Of a DNA stretch of 64,000 nucleotides, positions 34,876 to 44,056 are shown one piece after another. Both the position numbers and the translations under genes were made by a program. The DNA is from Flavobacteriaceae bacterium (GTDB lineage: Bacteria; Bacteroidota; Bacteroidia; Flavobacteriales; Flavobacteriaceae). The notes beneath the pieces were generated by a model. It searched no databases, was not told the DNA's origin, and saw only the letters and a list, made by a program, of their open reading frames with translations. Every line of letters begins with the position of its first letter. Position 1 is the first letter of the stretch. The stretch lies in NCBI GenBank assembly GCA_027082925.1, contig JALWTD010000019.1, positions 1-64,000 on the forward strand, in the 5' to 3' direction.

Positions 34876-34895
34876 TTAAAGTTAATAATAATTGT

Positions 34896-35633
34896 ATGAA
34901 TATAATCAAACTTAATGCCATTGATTCTACAAATGTGTATTTGAAGGAAAAGGCGATAAATGGCAATTTAAATAGTTATACAATTGTTGTTGCAAACCAC
35001 CAAACATCGGGCAGAGGTCAAAGAGGTACTGTATGGCTTTCTGAAAGAGGTAAAAACCTAACTTTTAGTGTATTAATTAACTTTTTTAACTTCAAAGCTT
35101 CAAACCAATTTTACTTAAGTATGGCTGTAAGTTTAGGGCTTGTTAAAGCTTTAGCATTTTTTCAAAAAAATACATTTTGTATAAAATGGCCAAACGACAT
35201 TTTGGCAGGTAAAGACAAAGTTGCTGGTATTTTAATAGAAAATACAATTGGCGGTACTTTTATAAAGCAATCTGTAATAGGAATAGGATTAAATGTAAAT
35301 CAGGAAAAATTTGATGAGACGCTTTTAAATGTTACTTCTCTAAAAAATATTTTAGGTTTTGAAGTTGCTACAGAAGAGTTGTTGTTAAAGGTTGTAACCG
35401 AAATTAAATATTTTGTCTCTTATATTGAAAATAGCAACTTTGGTGAACTAAAAAAACAATACTTGGCACAATTGTATAAATTTAAAACTCCAACAATGTT
35501 TGAAGATATGGAAAAGCGTATTTTTCTAGGAAAAATTGTGGATATATCTGATGAAGGAAGGTTGGTTGTTGAGATTGAAGGAAAAAAAACCGGCAATTAT
35601 GATTTAAAGGAAATCAAGTTTGCCGATTTTTAA
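34896..35633 (+). CDS. birA: Biotin--[acetyl-CoA-carboxylase] ligase, monofunctional
   Basis: 245 residues. The biotin-AMP motif GRGQRG is at 39-44, KWPNDI at 97-102, and the C-terminal SH3-like domain ends at DLKEIKF. There is no N-terminal helix-turn-helix, so it is a ligase without repressor function. It attaches biotin to the carboxyl-carrier protein. Confidence 0.95.
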   Translation: MNIIKLNAIDSTNVYLKEKAINGNLNSYTIVVANHQTSGRGQRGTVWLSERGKNLTFSVLINFFNFKASNQFYLSMAVSLGLVKALAFFQKNTFCIKWPNDILAGKDKVAGILIENTIGGTFIKQSVIGIGLNVNQEKFDETLLNVTSLKNILGFEVATEELLLKVVTEIKYFVSYIENSNFGELKKQYLAQLYKFKTPTMFEDMEKRIFLGKIVDISDEGRLVVEIEGKKTGNYDLKEIKFADF

Positions 35634-36026
35634 TTATAATTTTTCTGCATTTTCAGCCAGTGTATCTATAAATTTTTGCAGTGGTTTTTTTACCATCATA
35701 GCCATCATAGGATTAAAATCACCTTCAAAAAATAATTGTGCATTACAGCTTTTTTCTGAAACGGAATCAATAACAGTTGTTAGGTAAAAATTTAGTTTAC
35801 TACTTGCGGCTTTTAATGTAATTTTATCAAATTCTTGTTTTGCATCTAATACCAATCTAATTTCAGGCATACCTTTTAAGCTAAAAAGAAAAGAGTCTCC
35901 GTCAACTTCAAATTTTTCGATATTTTCAGGCATTAATTGTTTAAAATTACTCAGGTTGGTTAAAAATGCAAAAAAATCTTTTTGAGATTTATTAATAAAT
36001 GCTTTTTTACTCTCTAGGTTCATCAT
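35634..36026 (-). CDS. SRPBCC-like protein
   Basis: 130 residues with the START/SRPBCC order: strand, short helices (SQKDFFAFLTNLSNFKQLMP), a curved sheet (FSLKGMPEIRLVLDAKQEFDKITLKA), and a long C-terminal helix (MVKKPLQKFIDTLAENAEKL). It is a probable hydrophobic-ligand-binding fold; no ligand is known. The start ATG overlaps the pyrE stop by 4 bases; a second ATG follows directly. Confidence 0.75.
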   Translation of the reverse strand: MMNLESKKAFINKSQKDFFAFLTNLSNFKQLMPENIEKFEVDGDSFLFSLKGMPEIRLVLDAKQEFDKITLKAASSKLNFYLTTVIDSVSEKSCNAQLFFEGDFNPMMAMMVKKPLQKFIDTLAENAEKL

Positions 36027-36676
36027 GATGTTTTAGTTAATGTCCATTCACTTGGATTGTTTCGCCATTCTTCAAGTTCGCCTACTTCTTTTTCAGAAAT
36101 AAAACCACTATCCAATGCTTGTTCAAGTAAATATTTGTAATTACTTAGTGTGTATAAATCGACATTTTCTTTTTCAAACTTTTTTTGTGCAATTTCAAAG
36201 CCGTATGAAAAAATAGCTACCATACCTTTTACAATAGCTCCTTCTTCTTTAAGTGCTTTTACAGCATTTAAACTACTTTTGCCGGTACTTATTAAATCTT
36301 CAACAACAACTACTCTTTTGTTTTTTTCTAAATAACCTTCAATTTTGTTTTTTCTTCCGTGTTTTTTTACTTCAGGTCTAACATATACAAAAGGAACGTT
36401 AAGATGCTGAGCAATAAGAACTCCCAAAGCAATAGCTCCGGTAGCAACCCCGGCAATAACATCTGGTTTCCCAAATTCTTCTTCAATAATTTTCGCTAAA
36501 TTTTCTCTTAAATAGGTTCTTATACTAGGATAAGAGAGCGTAACTCTATTGTCACAATAAATAGGAGATTTCCATCCTGAAGCCCAAGTAAAAGGCGCTT
36601 CTGGATGTAATTTAATTGCCTTAATTTGTAATAAGAGTTCAGCAGTTTTTTTTGCAGTATCTTTGTTCTTAATCAT
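36023..36676 (-). CDS. pyrE: Orotate phosphoribosyltransferase
   Basis: 217 residues. The PRPP loop VVVVEDLISTGKSS is at 122-135, and WASGWKSPIYCDNR (31-44) and VRPEVKKHGRKNKIEG (99-114) form the orotate and catalytic-loop regions. It makes OMP in pyrimidine synthesis. Its start codon is only 10 bases from that of the divergent NUDIX gene. Confidence 0.97.
   Translation of the reverse strand: MIKNKDTAKKTAELLLQIKAIKLHPEAPFTWASGWKSPIYCDNRVTLSYPSIRTYLRENLAKIIEEEFGKPDVIAGVATGAIALGVLIAQHLNVPFVYVRPEVKKHGRKNKIEGYLEKNKRVVVVEDLISTGKSSLNAVKALKEEGAIVKGMVAIFSYGFEIAQKKFEKENVDLYTLSNYKYLLEQALDSGFISEKEVGELEEWRNNPSEWTLTKTS
36658..36665 (+). promoter_or_regulatory. -7 box (TATCTTTG) for the NUDIX gene, inside pyrE
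   Basis: TATCTTTG on the + strand lies within the first codons of pyrE and 21 bases before the NUDIX start. Confidence 0.5.
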
Positions 36677-36683
36677 AATACTA

Positions 36684-36691
36684 CAAATGTA
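36684..36691 (-). promoter_or_regulatory. -7 box (TACATTTG) for pyrE, overlapping the NUDIX start codon
   Basis: Minus-strand TACATTTG covers the NUDIX ATG (36687-36689); a TTG 23 bases further upstream (36715-36717) can serve as -33. The inferred pyrE transcript would have a leader of only a few bases. Confidence 0.5.
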
Positions 36692-37268
36692 TAAAGTTTT
36701 TGTTAAAAATTGTCCAATAATACTGACAGATAATAAGAAGATTTCAACAATTTTAGAGAAACTACCTTTTAATAATGTTGATATTTTACAGTTGGTTGAA
36801 GCTATTTTTCAAAATAAACAAAAAGGAGTTTGCCTAATATGTACCGATTTGAAAAAAAATTGGAATGAATTCGCGACTCTTTTTAAAGTTCAAAAAGCTG
36901 CAGGTGGAAAAGTCTTGAATTCTAAAAATGAAGTTTTATTTATCTATAGGTTTGGAAAATGGGATTTACCTAAAGGGAAATTAGAAAAAGGAGAAACTAT
37001 AGCAAATTGTGCAATTAGAGAAGTTGAGGAAGAATGTGGTATTACACACCTTGAGATTGTTGAAAAACTACAAACCACATACCATATTTTTAAAAAAAGA
37101 GAAATGCCAATATTAAAAATTACTTATTGGTATTTGATGCATACAACATATAACGGAAAGCTTGTTCCTCAGTTAGAAGAAGGGATAGAACAAGCAGTGT
37201 TTAAAAATGAAGAAGAAGCGCAACAGGCTTTAACAAACACCTATGAAAACATTAAATTGCTATTTTAA
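36687..37268 (+). CDS. NUDIX hydrolase with N-terminal extension
   Basis: 193 residues from the ATG at 36687. The Nudix box is GKLEKGETIANCAIREVEEECGI (97-119), a full match. About 75 residues before the Nudix fold form an extra alpha/beta segment not needed for catalysis. The family is like the flavobacterial MutT-type proteins encoded opposite pyrE. Substrate unknown. Confidence 0.88.
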   Translation: MYKVFVKNCPIILTDNKKISTILEKLPFNNVDILQLVEAIFQNKQKGVCLICTDLKKNWNEFATLFKVQKAAGGKVLNSKNEVLFIYRFGKWDLPKGKLEKGETIANCAIREVEEECGITHLEIVEKLQTTYHIFKKREMPILKITYWYLMHTTYNGKLVPQLEEGIEQAVFKNEEEAQQALTNTYENIKLLF

Positions 37269-37285
37269 TTAACTTAGCTTCCTGC

Positions 37286-37314
37286 TTGTTGTACAATATA
37301 TTGTACTATATTTG
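37286..37314 (+). promoter_or_regulatory. sulP promoter with palindromic operator
   Basis: TTG (37286-37288) and TATATTTG (37307-37314) are 18 bases apart. The spacer contains the perfect 16-base palindrome GTACAATATATTGTAC at 37291-37306. A regulator bound there would block RNA polymerase. Confidence 0.6.
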
Positions 37315-37339
37315 CCGCTTTTTGTAAATAAATAATTGA

Positions 37340-38944
37340 ATGACTGAATTTATTAGAAAACGTATGTCTAACGTGAGAAATGATATTTTCTCAGGTATTA
37401 CCGTTGCTTTAGCATTGGTGCCAGAAGCTGTGGCTTTTGCTTTTGTAGCAGGTGTAGACCCTTTGGTAGGTTTGTACGCTGCATTTATGGTAGGACTTAT
37501 AACATCTATATTTGGCGGTAGACCAGGAATGATATCAGGGGCCACAGGTGCTTTGGCAGTTGTTATGGTATCTCTTGTTTCAGAAGGAAATGCAATGGGA
37601 GCTGAAGGTGAAAATTTAGGACTGTACTATTTGTTTGCAACGGTTATGTTAATGGGAATTATTCAAATTTTGGCCGGAATTTTAAAACTGGGAAAATTTG
37701 TGAGATTAATACCGCACCCTGTAATGATGGGGTTTGTAAACGGATTGGCAATTGTTATTTTTATTTCTCAGTTGGGAATGTTTAAAAAAACAGTTAATGG
37801 TAAAAAAGTATGGCTTGAAGGGAACCAATTGTACTACATGATAGGGTTGGTATTATTAACAATGCTAATAATGTGGGGACTTCCAAAAATAAAAAAAGCT
37901 AAAAAATTACCAGAAGCACTTATAGCCATTGTTGTTGTTAGTTCAATTGCAATATTGGTACATTTAGATGTTGCAACGGTTGGCTCTTTTATTAGAGATG
38001 GTGGAGGAAACGGATTAGGAGGTGGTTTTCCAACACCTAAGTTGGAAACATTTTCTAAAATACCGTTTACATGGGAAACCTTTAAATTTATTTTTCCGTA
38101 TGCTTTAATTTTAGCGGCAATCGGACTTATAGAGTCGTTAATGACCTTAAATTTGATAGACGATTTAACGGAAACCAGAGGTAATGGAAATAAAGAATGT
38201 ATTGCACAAGGAAGTGCTAATATAGTTACTGGCTTTTTTGGTGGAATGGGAGGTTGTGCTATGATTGGACAGTCTATAATTAATATAAAAAGTGGAGGTA
38301 GAGGAAGACTGTCGGGCATTGTAGCCGCAGTACTTTTGCTAATATTTATTTTATTTGGAGCCCCTTATATTGAAAGAATTCCTATTGCAGCGTTGGTAGG
38401 AGTTATGTTTATGGTGGTAATAGGCACGTTTGCTTGGAGTAGTTTTAGAATTATAAATAAAATTCCTAAAACCGATTTATTTGTTCTTGTTTTAGTATCG
38501 GCATTAACGGTTATTTTTGATTTAGCCATTGCTGTAATTGCTGGTGTTATTGTAAGTGCATTGGTTTTTTCTTGGGAAAATGCAAAAAGAATTAGAGCTC
38601 GTAAAACAATACGAGAAGATGGTACTAAAGTGTACGAAATTTGGGGACCTTTATTTTTTGGTTCTATTGCCGCATTTAATGAAAAGTTTGATGTTAAAAA
38701 TGATCCGGATATGGTAGAAATTGATTTTATGGAATCTAGAGTTAGTGACCATTCGGCATTAGAAGCTATTTTTAATATTGTAGAAAAATATGAGGCAGAA
38801 GGGAAAACACTTCGATTAAAGCATTTAAGCGAAGAATGTAAGCAACTACTTTATAAGAGTAATTCAAAATTTTATGATGTAATTGTCAATGCGATAGACG
38901 ATCCGAGATATCACGTTGTAGAAAACCCTGAAGCGTTTAATTAA
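37340..38944 (+). CDS. SulP (SLC26) family anion transporter with STAS domain
   Basis: 534 residues. Ten or more membrane segments run from about 15 to 420; the family motif VALALVPEAVAFAFVAGVDPLVGLYAAF is at 18-45 and NKECIAQGSANIVTGFFGGMGGCAMIGQS near 290 is the second. The C-terminal cytosolic part (about 425-534) has a short STAS domain (MVEIDFMESRVSDHSALEAIFNIVEKY). Substrates in the family are sulfate, bicarbonate, or dicarboxylates. The stop overlaps the convergent M20 gene by 8 bases. Confidence 0.93.
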   Translation: MTEFIRKRMSNVRNDIFSGITVALALVPEAVAFAFVAGVDPLVGLYAAFMVGLITSIFGGRPGMISGATGALAVVMVSLVSEGNAMGAEGENLGLYYLFATVMLMGIIQILAGILKLGKFVRLIPHPVMMGFVNGLAIVIFISQLGMFKKTVNGKKVWLEGNQLYYMIGLVLLTMLIMWGLPKIKKAKKLPEALIAIVVVSSIAILVHLDVATVGSFIRDGGGNGLGGGFPTPKLETFSKIPFTWETFKFIFPYALILAAIGLIESLMTLNLIDDLTETRGNGNKECIAQGSANIVTGFFGGMGGCAMIGQSIINIKSGGRGRLSGIVAAVLLLIFILFGAPYIERIPIAALVGVMFMVVIGTFAWSSFRIINKIPKTDLFVLVLVSALTVIFDLAIAVIAGVIVSALVFSWENAKRIRARKTIREDGTKVYEIWGPLFFGSIAAFNEKFDVKNDPDMVEIDFMESRVSDHSALEAIFNIVEKYEAEGKTLRLKHLSEECKQLLYKSNSKFYDVIVNAIDDPRYHVVENPEAFN

Positions 38945-40433
38945 TAGACGTACTTAAAAGGTTGTAATAAACATTTATACCATATGCAATTTGTCCAATT
39001 TTAAGATTTTCATTTGGACTGTGTTGATTGTTATCAGGGTTTACCAAAGGAACAATAAAAGCAGGTATTTTTAGGGTATTGATAAAAGGTGAAATAGGTA
39101 CGGTACCTCCCATAATTCTAATTTTAACAACATCTTCATTAAAAGTATCGCTTAAAACATGGCTAATCCATATTCCGTATTTGTTATCTAAAGGAGTGCG
39201 AAACGGATTTGTAACGCTTCCTTCTTTAATAGTTACAATATTAGAGTAGCTGGTTCTTTCCTCTAGAGTAGGTTCTTTAGAAGTAATATAATAACCTTGA
39301 TTTTTAATGTGTTTTTTTACTAAACTTTTTAGGCGATCTCCATTTGTTTCAGGTACCAATCTTAGATCTATTTCGGCTATAGCTTTATCAGGAACAATAG
39401 TTCGTGCTTGTTTTCCAACCCAACCTGCAGAAATTCCCCTTACATTTAATGAAGGGTATTGTAAAGATTCTTGATAAAAAAGACCTACTGTTTCAGGTGT
39501 TTTTATGGCGAGTGTTTTATGAATTGTAGCAATATCATCTGGTACACTTTTTAATATTTTTTGTGTGGCACTGTCAATAGAAATACCATTGTAATAACCG
39601 GGTATAATTACTTTTCCATTTTTATCTTTCATACTACTCAAAAGGTGTGCTAATTTAAACACTGGATTTGGCGCATAATTCCCAAAATGACCACTGTGTT
39701 GCGGTTTTAAAGGTCCATAAGTGGTGATAGACAACGTAGTTATTCCTCTACACCCAAATATTAGAGTTGGTTTTTTAGAATGATGAACAGGCCCATCGTT
39801 TATAACCAAAAAATTAGCTGCTAGTAATTCAAAATTATCCCGAACGGCTTTAGGTAAAGGTTTACTGCTTTTTTCTTCTTCACTATCTAAAATAACTTTT
39901 ATGTTAAAAGGCATTTTAACATTGTTTTGATGAAGTAAATCAATAGCATTTAAAAACATAACAATAGGTCCTTTATCGTCGGCAGTAGATCTACCAAATA
40001 ACCTCCAATTGTAGTCAATAGTATTTTCTAGTGCATTCCAATTAAGTTGTATCCATTGATTATCTACATTTTCTTTTAGTGCAATTTTATAAGGGTTTTC
40101 TTGATTCCATTTACTAATATCAACCGATTGCCCGTCAAAATGCATGTAAAATAAAATGGTTGGTTTTTGAGTATCTGTTATAAGCGAAGCAAAAAATAGT
40201 GGTAATCCTTCAGTCGTTATTACTTTTGTTTGAAACCCTCGGTGTTTAAATTTTTTAGTAAGCCACAATAGGTTTTTTTGAATATCAGCAGGATTTAAAG
40301 CGTCGTTTGGAATTGCTACAAATTCTTTGAGTTCTTCAATTGTATTTATTAAACTACTTTTTAATTGTACACTGTTTTGAGCTTTCCCTATAAAAGAAGC
40401 AATTACGAAAAGTAATATAAGTTTTGTTTTCAT
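38937..40433 (-). CDS. Exported M20 family metallopeptidase
   Basis: 498 residues with a signal peptide (1-18, cleaved after KA). Metal and catalytic residues of M20 enzymes are visible: His98 and Asp100 (YMHFDGQ), Asp152 (STADDKGP), Glu185-Glu187 (DSEEEKSS) and a late His in DNNQHSPNE. It is a di-zinc exopeptidase or dipeptidase working in the periplasm. It lies 38 bases after the MocA-like gene on the same strand and could be co-transcribed, but no functional link is apparent. Confidence 0.9.
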   Translation of the reverse strand: MKTKLILLFVIASFIGKAQNSVQLKSSLINTIEELKEFVAIPNDALNPADIQKNLLWLTKKFKHRGFQTKVITTEGLPLFFASLITDTQKPTILFYMHFDGQSVDISKWNQENPYKIALKENVDNQWIQLNWNALENTIDYNWRLFGRSTADDKGPIVMFLNAIDLLHQNNVKMPFNIKVILDSEEEKSSKPLPKAVRDNFELLAANFLVINDGPVHHSKKPTLIFGCRGITTLSITTYGPLKPQHSGHFGNYAPNPVFKLAHLLSSMKDKNGKVIIPGYYNGISIDSATQKILKSVPDDIATIHKTLAIKTPETVGLFYQESLQYPSLNVRGISAGWVGKQARTIVPDKAIAEIDLRLVPETNGDRLKSLVKKHIKNQGYYITSKEPTLEERTSYSNIVTIKEGSVTNPFRTPLDNKYGIWISHVLSDTFNEDVVKIRIMGGTVPISPFINTLKIPAFIVPLVNPDNNQHSPNENLKIGQIAYGINVYYNLLSTSIN

Positions 40434-40471
40434 TGAAAAAAAAATTGTTATTTAAAAGTACAATAATATTT

Positions 40472-41113
40472 TTAATGAGAATTTATTTCCGTTTTTATAA
40501 AATCTTTCCACACCTCAGGAGTATTCAAATTTTTTAAAACAAGGCAATCGTTTACCTGTACAATTGTTTTTTTTGAAGGATTAACTTTTTTTATTTGTAA
40601 ATCTAACCTCGCTTCTTTATCAGAAGCATCAAGAGTTAGCAAGTGTTTGCAAAAAGCACTGTTTAATTTAATTGGATGCCCGTTTTTGTTGTTGTAAGAG
40701 GGAATTATAATCCAATTGTCAGTTGCAATGAGGTTATTTAATTCTGAAGTATTTAAAATGGGAACATCTATTGGATTTACCAATATATTATGCGGTATTT
40801 TTATTTTTTTGAGCACCGTTTGCAGCGTAGAAAACGCACCGTTTGAAGGCGTGTTATTAACCATTACATGAACGGTTAAGTTTTGAAATTTTACAGGTGT
40901 TGTTTGTGCTTTATAGAGCCAAGGGATTGCTTTAAAATAGTGCTCAAATTGATAACCTAACCCTATACATACAGTTGAAATGTTACTTTTAGACATTCTA
41001 TCTAATTGTTCTAAAATCCAAAAAGTTTGTTTAAATTTTAAAAGCCCTTTTGCAACACTCATTCGTTGCGATTTTCCTCCGGCCAATAAAATAAAAACAG
41101 TATTATTTTCCAT
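40472..41113 (-). CDS. MocA/MobA-like nucleotidyltransferase
   Basis: 213 residues from the ATG at 41113, overlapping xdhC by 11 bases. The N-terminal motif LLAGGKSQRMSVAKGLL is the NTP-transferase signature, and PIDVPILNTSEL carries the metal-binding Asp. Next to molybdenum hydroxylase genes it most likely makes the cytosine dinucleotide form of the cofactor (MocA role). The function is inferred from context. Confidence 0.85.
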   Translation of the reverse strand: MENNTVFILLAGGKSQRMSVAKGLLKFKQTFWILEQLDRMSKSNISTVCIGLGYQFEHYFKAIPWLYKAQTTPVKFQNLTVHVMVNNTPSNGAFSTLQTVLKKIKIPHNILVNPIDVPILNTSELNNLIATDNWIIIPSYNNKNGHPIKLNSAFCKHLLTLDASDKEARLDLQIKKVNPSKKTIVQVNDCLVLKNLNTPEVWKDFIKTEINSH

Positions 41114-41864
41114 AATGTACTTTAAGCAATTCGGCAGCCACACTTATGGCAATTTCATTAGGGGTATTTCCTCCAATGTCTAATCCTACAGGACAATGAA
41201 CAGGTGAAATACCAGGTTTAAAACCAAGTTCATTTTTTAGTAAATTATGAAACTTATTTTTCTTTGTTTTACTTCCAATTAACCCTATGTATTTTGTTTT
41301 TTGGTGCAACGCTAAGGCGGTAATTTCAAAATCTAGCTTATGGTCATGAGTCATAATTACAATATAGCAGTTTTCGCCCCAGTTAATATACTGTTTGTAC
41401 AATTCAAAATCGATATCAGAATACGTAATGCTTTCATCTATTGCTATTGTATCTTTCCAATTTTCGCGAGTATCTAACAAGGTAATGTCAAAAGGTGTAT
41501 TTTTTAAAATATGGCAAAGCTCAACACCTATATGACCTGCGCCAAAGAGGTATAATTTTGGAGATTTATTCATAGGTTCTATAATTAATTCTACTTTTCC
41601 ACCGCAGCATTGTTCAAATTCGGGACCTAAAGTATATGAAAGTTCTTTAATTTTATTTTCTTTAATAGCATTTACCGCTTCTTCAATCACTTTAAATTCT
41701 AGTTTTCCACCTCCAATAGTTCCAAAAATTTCTTTCTGAAGCGTCACTATCATTTTAGCGGTAACTTTACACGGTGTAGAACCCAAACACTTGGTTACTG
41801 TAACCAATGCTATAGGTTTATTTTGTGTTTTAAAATCTTTTAGAAGTTCAATCCAATGTTGCAT
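41103..41864 (-). CDS. XdhC family molybdoenzyme maturation protein
   Basis: 253 residues. An N-terminal XdhC/CoxI domain (LVTVTKCLGSTPCKVTAKMIV, then TIGGGKLEFKVIEEA) is followed by a Rossmann-like XdhC_C domain (KLYLFGAGHIGVELCHIL). The segment EQCCGGKVELIIEP is typical. XdhC binds sulfurated molybdenum cofactor and inserts it in xanthine-oxidase-family enzymes, here encoded just upstream (6-base gap). Confidence 0.92.
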   Translation of the reverse strand: MQHWIELLKDFKTQNKPIALVTVTKCLGSTPCKVTAKMIVTLQKEIFGTIGGGKLEFKVIEEAVNAIKENKIKELSYTLGPEFEQCCGGKVELIIEPMNKSPKLYLFGAGHIGVELCHILKNTPFDITLLDTRENWKDTIAIDESITYSDIDFELYKQYINWGENCYIVIMTHDHKLDFEITALALHQKTKYIGLIGSKTKKNKFHNLLKNELGFKPGISPVHCPVGLDIGGNTPNEIAISVAAELLKVHYGK

Positions 41865-41870
41865 CTATTC

Positions 41871-44054
41871 TTACACTAAGTTATATTCGGACAAAGGTAA
41901 ATTATAATATCTTTTTCCGGTAATTTTAAATAAAGCATTTACAATAGCAGGAGCAATAACAGGTACGCCGGGTTCTCCAACACCGGTAGGATTTTCTGTA
42001 CTGTCAACAATCTCTACATGTACTTTAGGCGCATTGTTCATACGAATCATTTTATAGTCGTGATAATTGTTTTGTTCAATAGCTCCATTTTTAGCTGTAA
42101 TTTTTCCATAATAGGCTAGTGACATGCCAAAAACAGCGGCTCCTTCCATTTGAGCAATTACTGTATTTTTATTAATAACAGTACCACAATCAATAGCGGT
42201 ATAGATATTATGAACTTTTACTTTTTCATTTTCTAGAGAAACTTCAACTATAGACGCTACATATGTATAAAAGCTGTGTTGTACTGCCAATCCGTAAGCA
42301 TGGCCTTCAGGAAGTTCTTTTCCCCATTGGGCATTTTTAGCGGCTATTCTCAATACATTTTTTAAGCGTGCTGTATTGTATTTTATAGGATTTTTAGTGT
42401 CTTCAATACGGTCTTTTCCTATTAAGTTCAATCGGAACTCCAAAGGGTCTTTTTTTGCAAGATATGCCAATTCATCAGCAAACACATTTACAGAAAATCC
42501 GTGAGGAATGTTAATAACTGATCGCAGCCATCCAATTCTAACATGTGCAGGAGCTTTTCCAACTTCAACTTTCATATTGTCAATATCAAAAGGAATATTA
42601 GAAGCACTAGAAATTTCAAATCCGGCAGCATAATCAACTCCCGATTGAAATGTAGAAACAATAGAAGGAAGCGCAAAGCGATGCAACCATCCTACAACAT
42701 TTCCTTTTTCATCTATAGCTCCTTTTAAATATTGGGCGCTGGTAGTGTGGTAATAACTGTGTTTAATATCGTCTTCTCGAGTCCAAACAACTTGCACAGG
42801 AGCTTTAATTTTTTGAGATACAATTACTGCTTCTAGCACATAATCAGGTTTGGATTTACGGCCAAAACCACCACCTAAAAACGTTACATTTACGGTAACC
42901 TTGTCTTCGGTAGTTTGTAAATACGATACAATGTCTTTTCGTGTGGTTTGAGGAGCTTGTGTTGGTGCCCAAACCTCACAAGAGTCTTCTTGTACCCAGG
43001 CAACAGCATTGGGAACTTCCATTGGAGCATGAACTAAATGTGGTAGTTGAAATGTACTTTCGGTTGTTTTGTAAGCATTTTTAAAAGCGTTGTTTACATT
43101 TCCGTGGTCTTTAACTACTTTTCCTTGTTTATGAACGTTTTGGGTAATTTGTTTCATATATTCATCGGAATTATATGCTTTGTTTTCACCGTAATTCCAA
43201 GTAATTTTTAAAGCTTCTTTACCTTTAAATGCAGCCCAAGTATTGGTAGCAATTACAGCAACACCTCCTAAAGATCCAAAAGGCTTTTCAATTCGAGGAA
43301 TTTCAATCACATCTTCTACACCGGTAATTTTTAATGCGGCAGATTTATCAAAAGATTTAACCGCACCAAAAGTAACCGGACAGCGAGCAATGGCTACAAA
43401 TTTCATATTGTCAATACGTTTATCTAAGCCAAAAATGGCAGTACCATTTACATAATCTTCGGCATCAACACTTCTTAAATATTTCCCTATATAGTTAAAA
43501 TTTTGGGTAGGTTTTAGTTTAATTTCCGTAGGAACTTTTATTGTTTTTGCAATTGTAACTAAATCTCCAAAAGCTATTTTTTTACCACTTGAATGAATTA
43601 TAAAATGATTTTTAGCACTGCATTCTTCTGGAGAAACTTGCCATTTTTTGGCTGCAGCTAAAATAAGCATTGCTTTTGCTGTAGCACCCATTTCACGCAT
43701 TGTATCATACAAATACCTTACACTTCTAGACCCATCGGTGTTTTGATCTCCGTATTTTGTATCACCGGTTGCTTGTTTAACGGTTACCTTATTCCAATCG
43801 GCTTCCATCTCATCGGCAATAATAGATGTTAGCGATGTTCTAACGCCATTTCCCATTTCTGATCTAGATGCTATTAGAATTAAGTTTCCATCTGAGTTTA
43901 ATTGCACAAATAGATTTGGATTAAAATAAACGTTGTTTTTTTCTTCATTGTTATCAGAAAAGATAGAAGTATTACAAGCTAAAATAAGTCCGCCAGATGC
44001 TAAACCTACACTTTTTACAAAACTTCTACGACTTAAATTTTTGATAGTACTCAT
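41871..44054 (-). CDS. Molybdenum hydroxylase large subunit (IorB-like), Tat-exported
   Basis: 727 residues. The twin-arginine signal SRRSFVKSVGLASGGLILAC is at 8-27, possibly with a lipobox Cys. The molybdopterin-binding regions follow: VTVNVTFLGGGFGRKS, GWLRSVINIPHGFSVN and, near the end, the catalytic Glu in PTGVGEPGVPVIAPAI. It belongs to the isoquinoline 1-oxidoreductase/aldehyde-oxidase type of the xanthine dehydrogenase family. Substrate unknown (aromatic N-heterocycle or aldehyde). The electron partner is the 2Fe-2S subunit upstream. Confidence 0.92.
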   Translation of the reverse strand: MSTIKNLSRRSFVKSVGLASGGLILACNTSIFSDNNEEKNNVYFNPNLFVQLNSDGNLILIASRSEMGNGVRTSLTSIIADEMEADWNKVTVKQATGDTKYGDQNTDGSRSVRYLYDTMREMGATAKAMLILAAAKKWQVSPEECSAKNHFIIHSSGKKIAFGDLVTIAKTIKVPTEIKLKPTQNFNYIGKYLRSVDAEDYVNGTAIFGLDKRIDNMKFVAIARCPVTFGAVKSFDKSAALKITGVEDVIEIPRIEKPFGSLGGVAVIATNTWAAFKGKEALKITWNYGENKAYNSDEYMKQITQNVHKQGKVVKDHGNVNNAFKNAYKTTESTFQLPHLVHAPMEVPNAVAWVQEDSCEVWAPTQAPQTTRKDIVSYLQTTEDKVTVNVTFLGGGFGRKSKPDYVLEAVIVSQKIKAPVQVVWTREDDIKHSYYHTTSAQYLKGAIDEKGNVVGWLHRFALPSIVSTFQSGVDYAAGFEISSASNIPFDIDNMKVEVGKAPAHVRIGWLRSVINIPHGFSVNVFADELAYLAKKDPLEFRLNLIGKDRIEDTKNPIKYNTARLKNVLRIAAKNAQWGKELPEGHAYGLAVQHSFYTYVASIVEVSLENEKVKVHNIYTAIDCGTVINKNTVIAQMEGAAVFGMSLAYYGKITAKNGAIEQNNYHDYKMIRMNNAPKVHVEIVDSTENPTGVGEPGVPVIAPAIVNALFKITGKRYYNLPLSEYNLV

Positions 44055-44056
44055 AA

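Noticed and set aside
37834-38319. A 161-codon frame opposite the SulP gene
   Set aside because: Antisense shadow of conserved membrane segments, with Pro/Ile-rich composition and no family resemblance.
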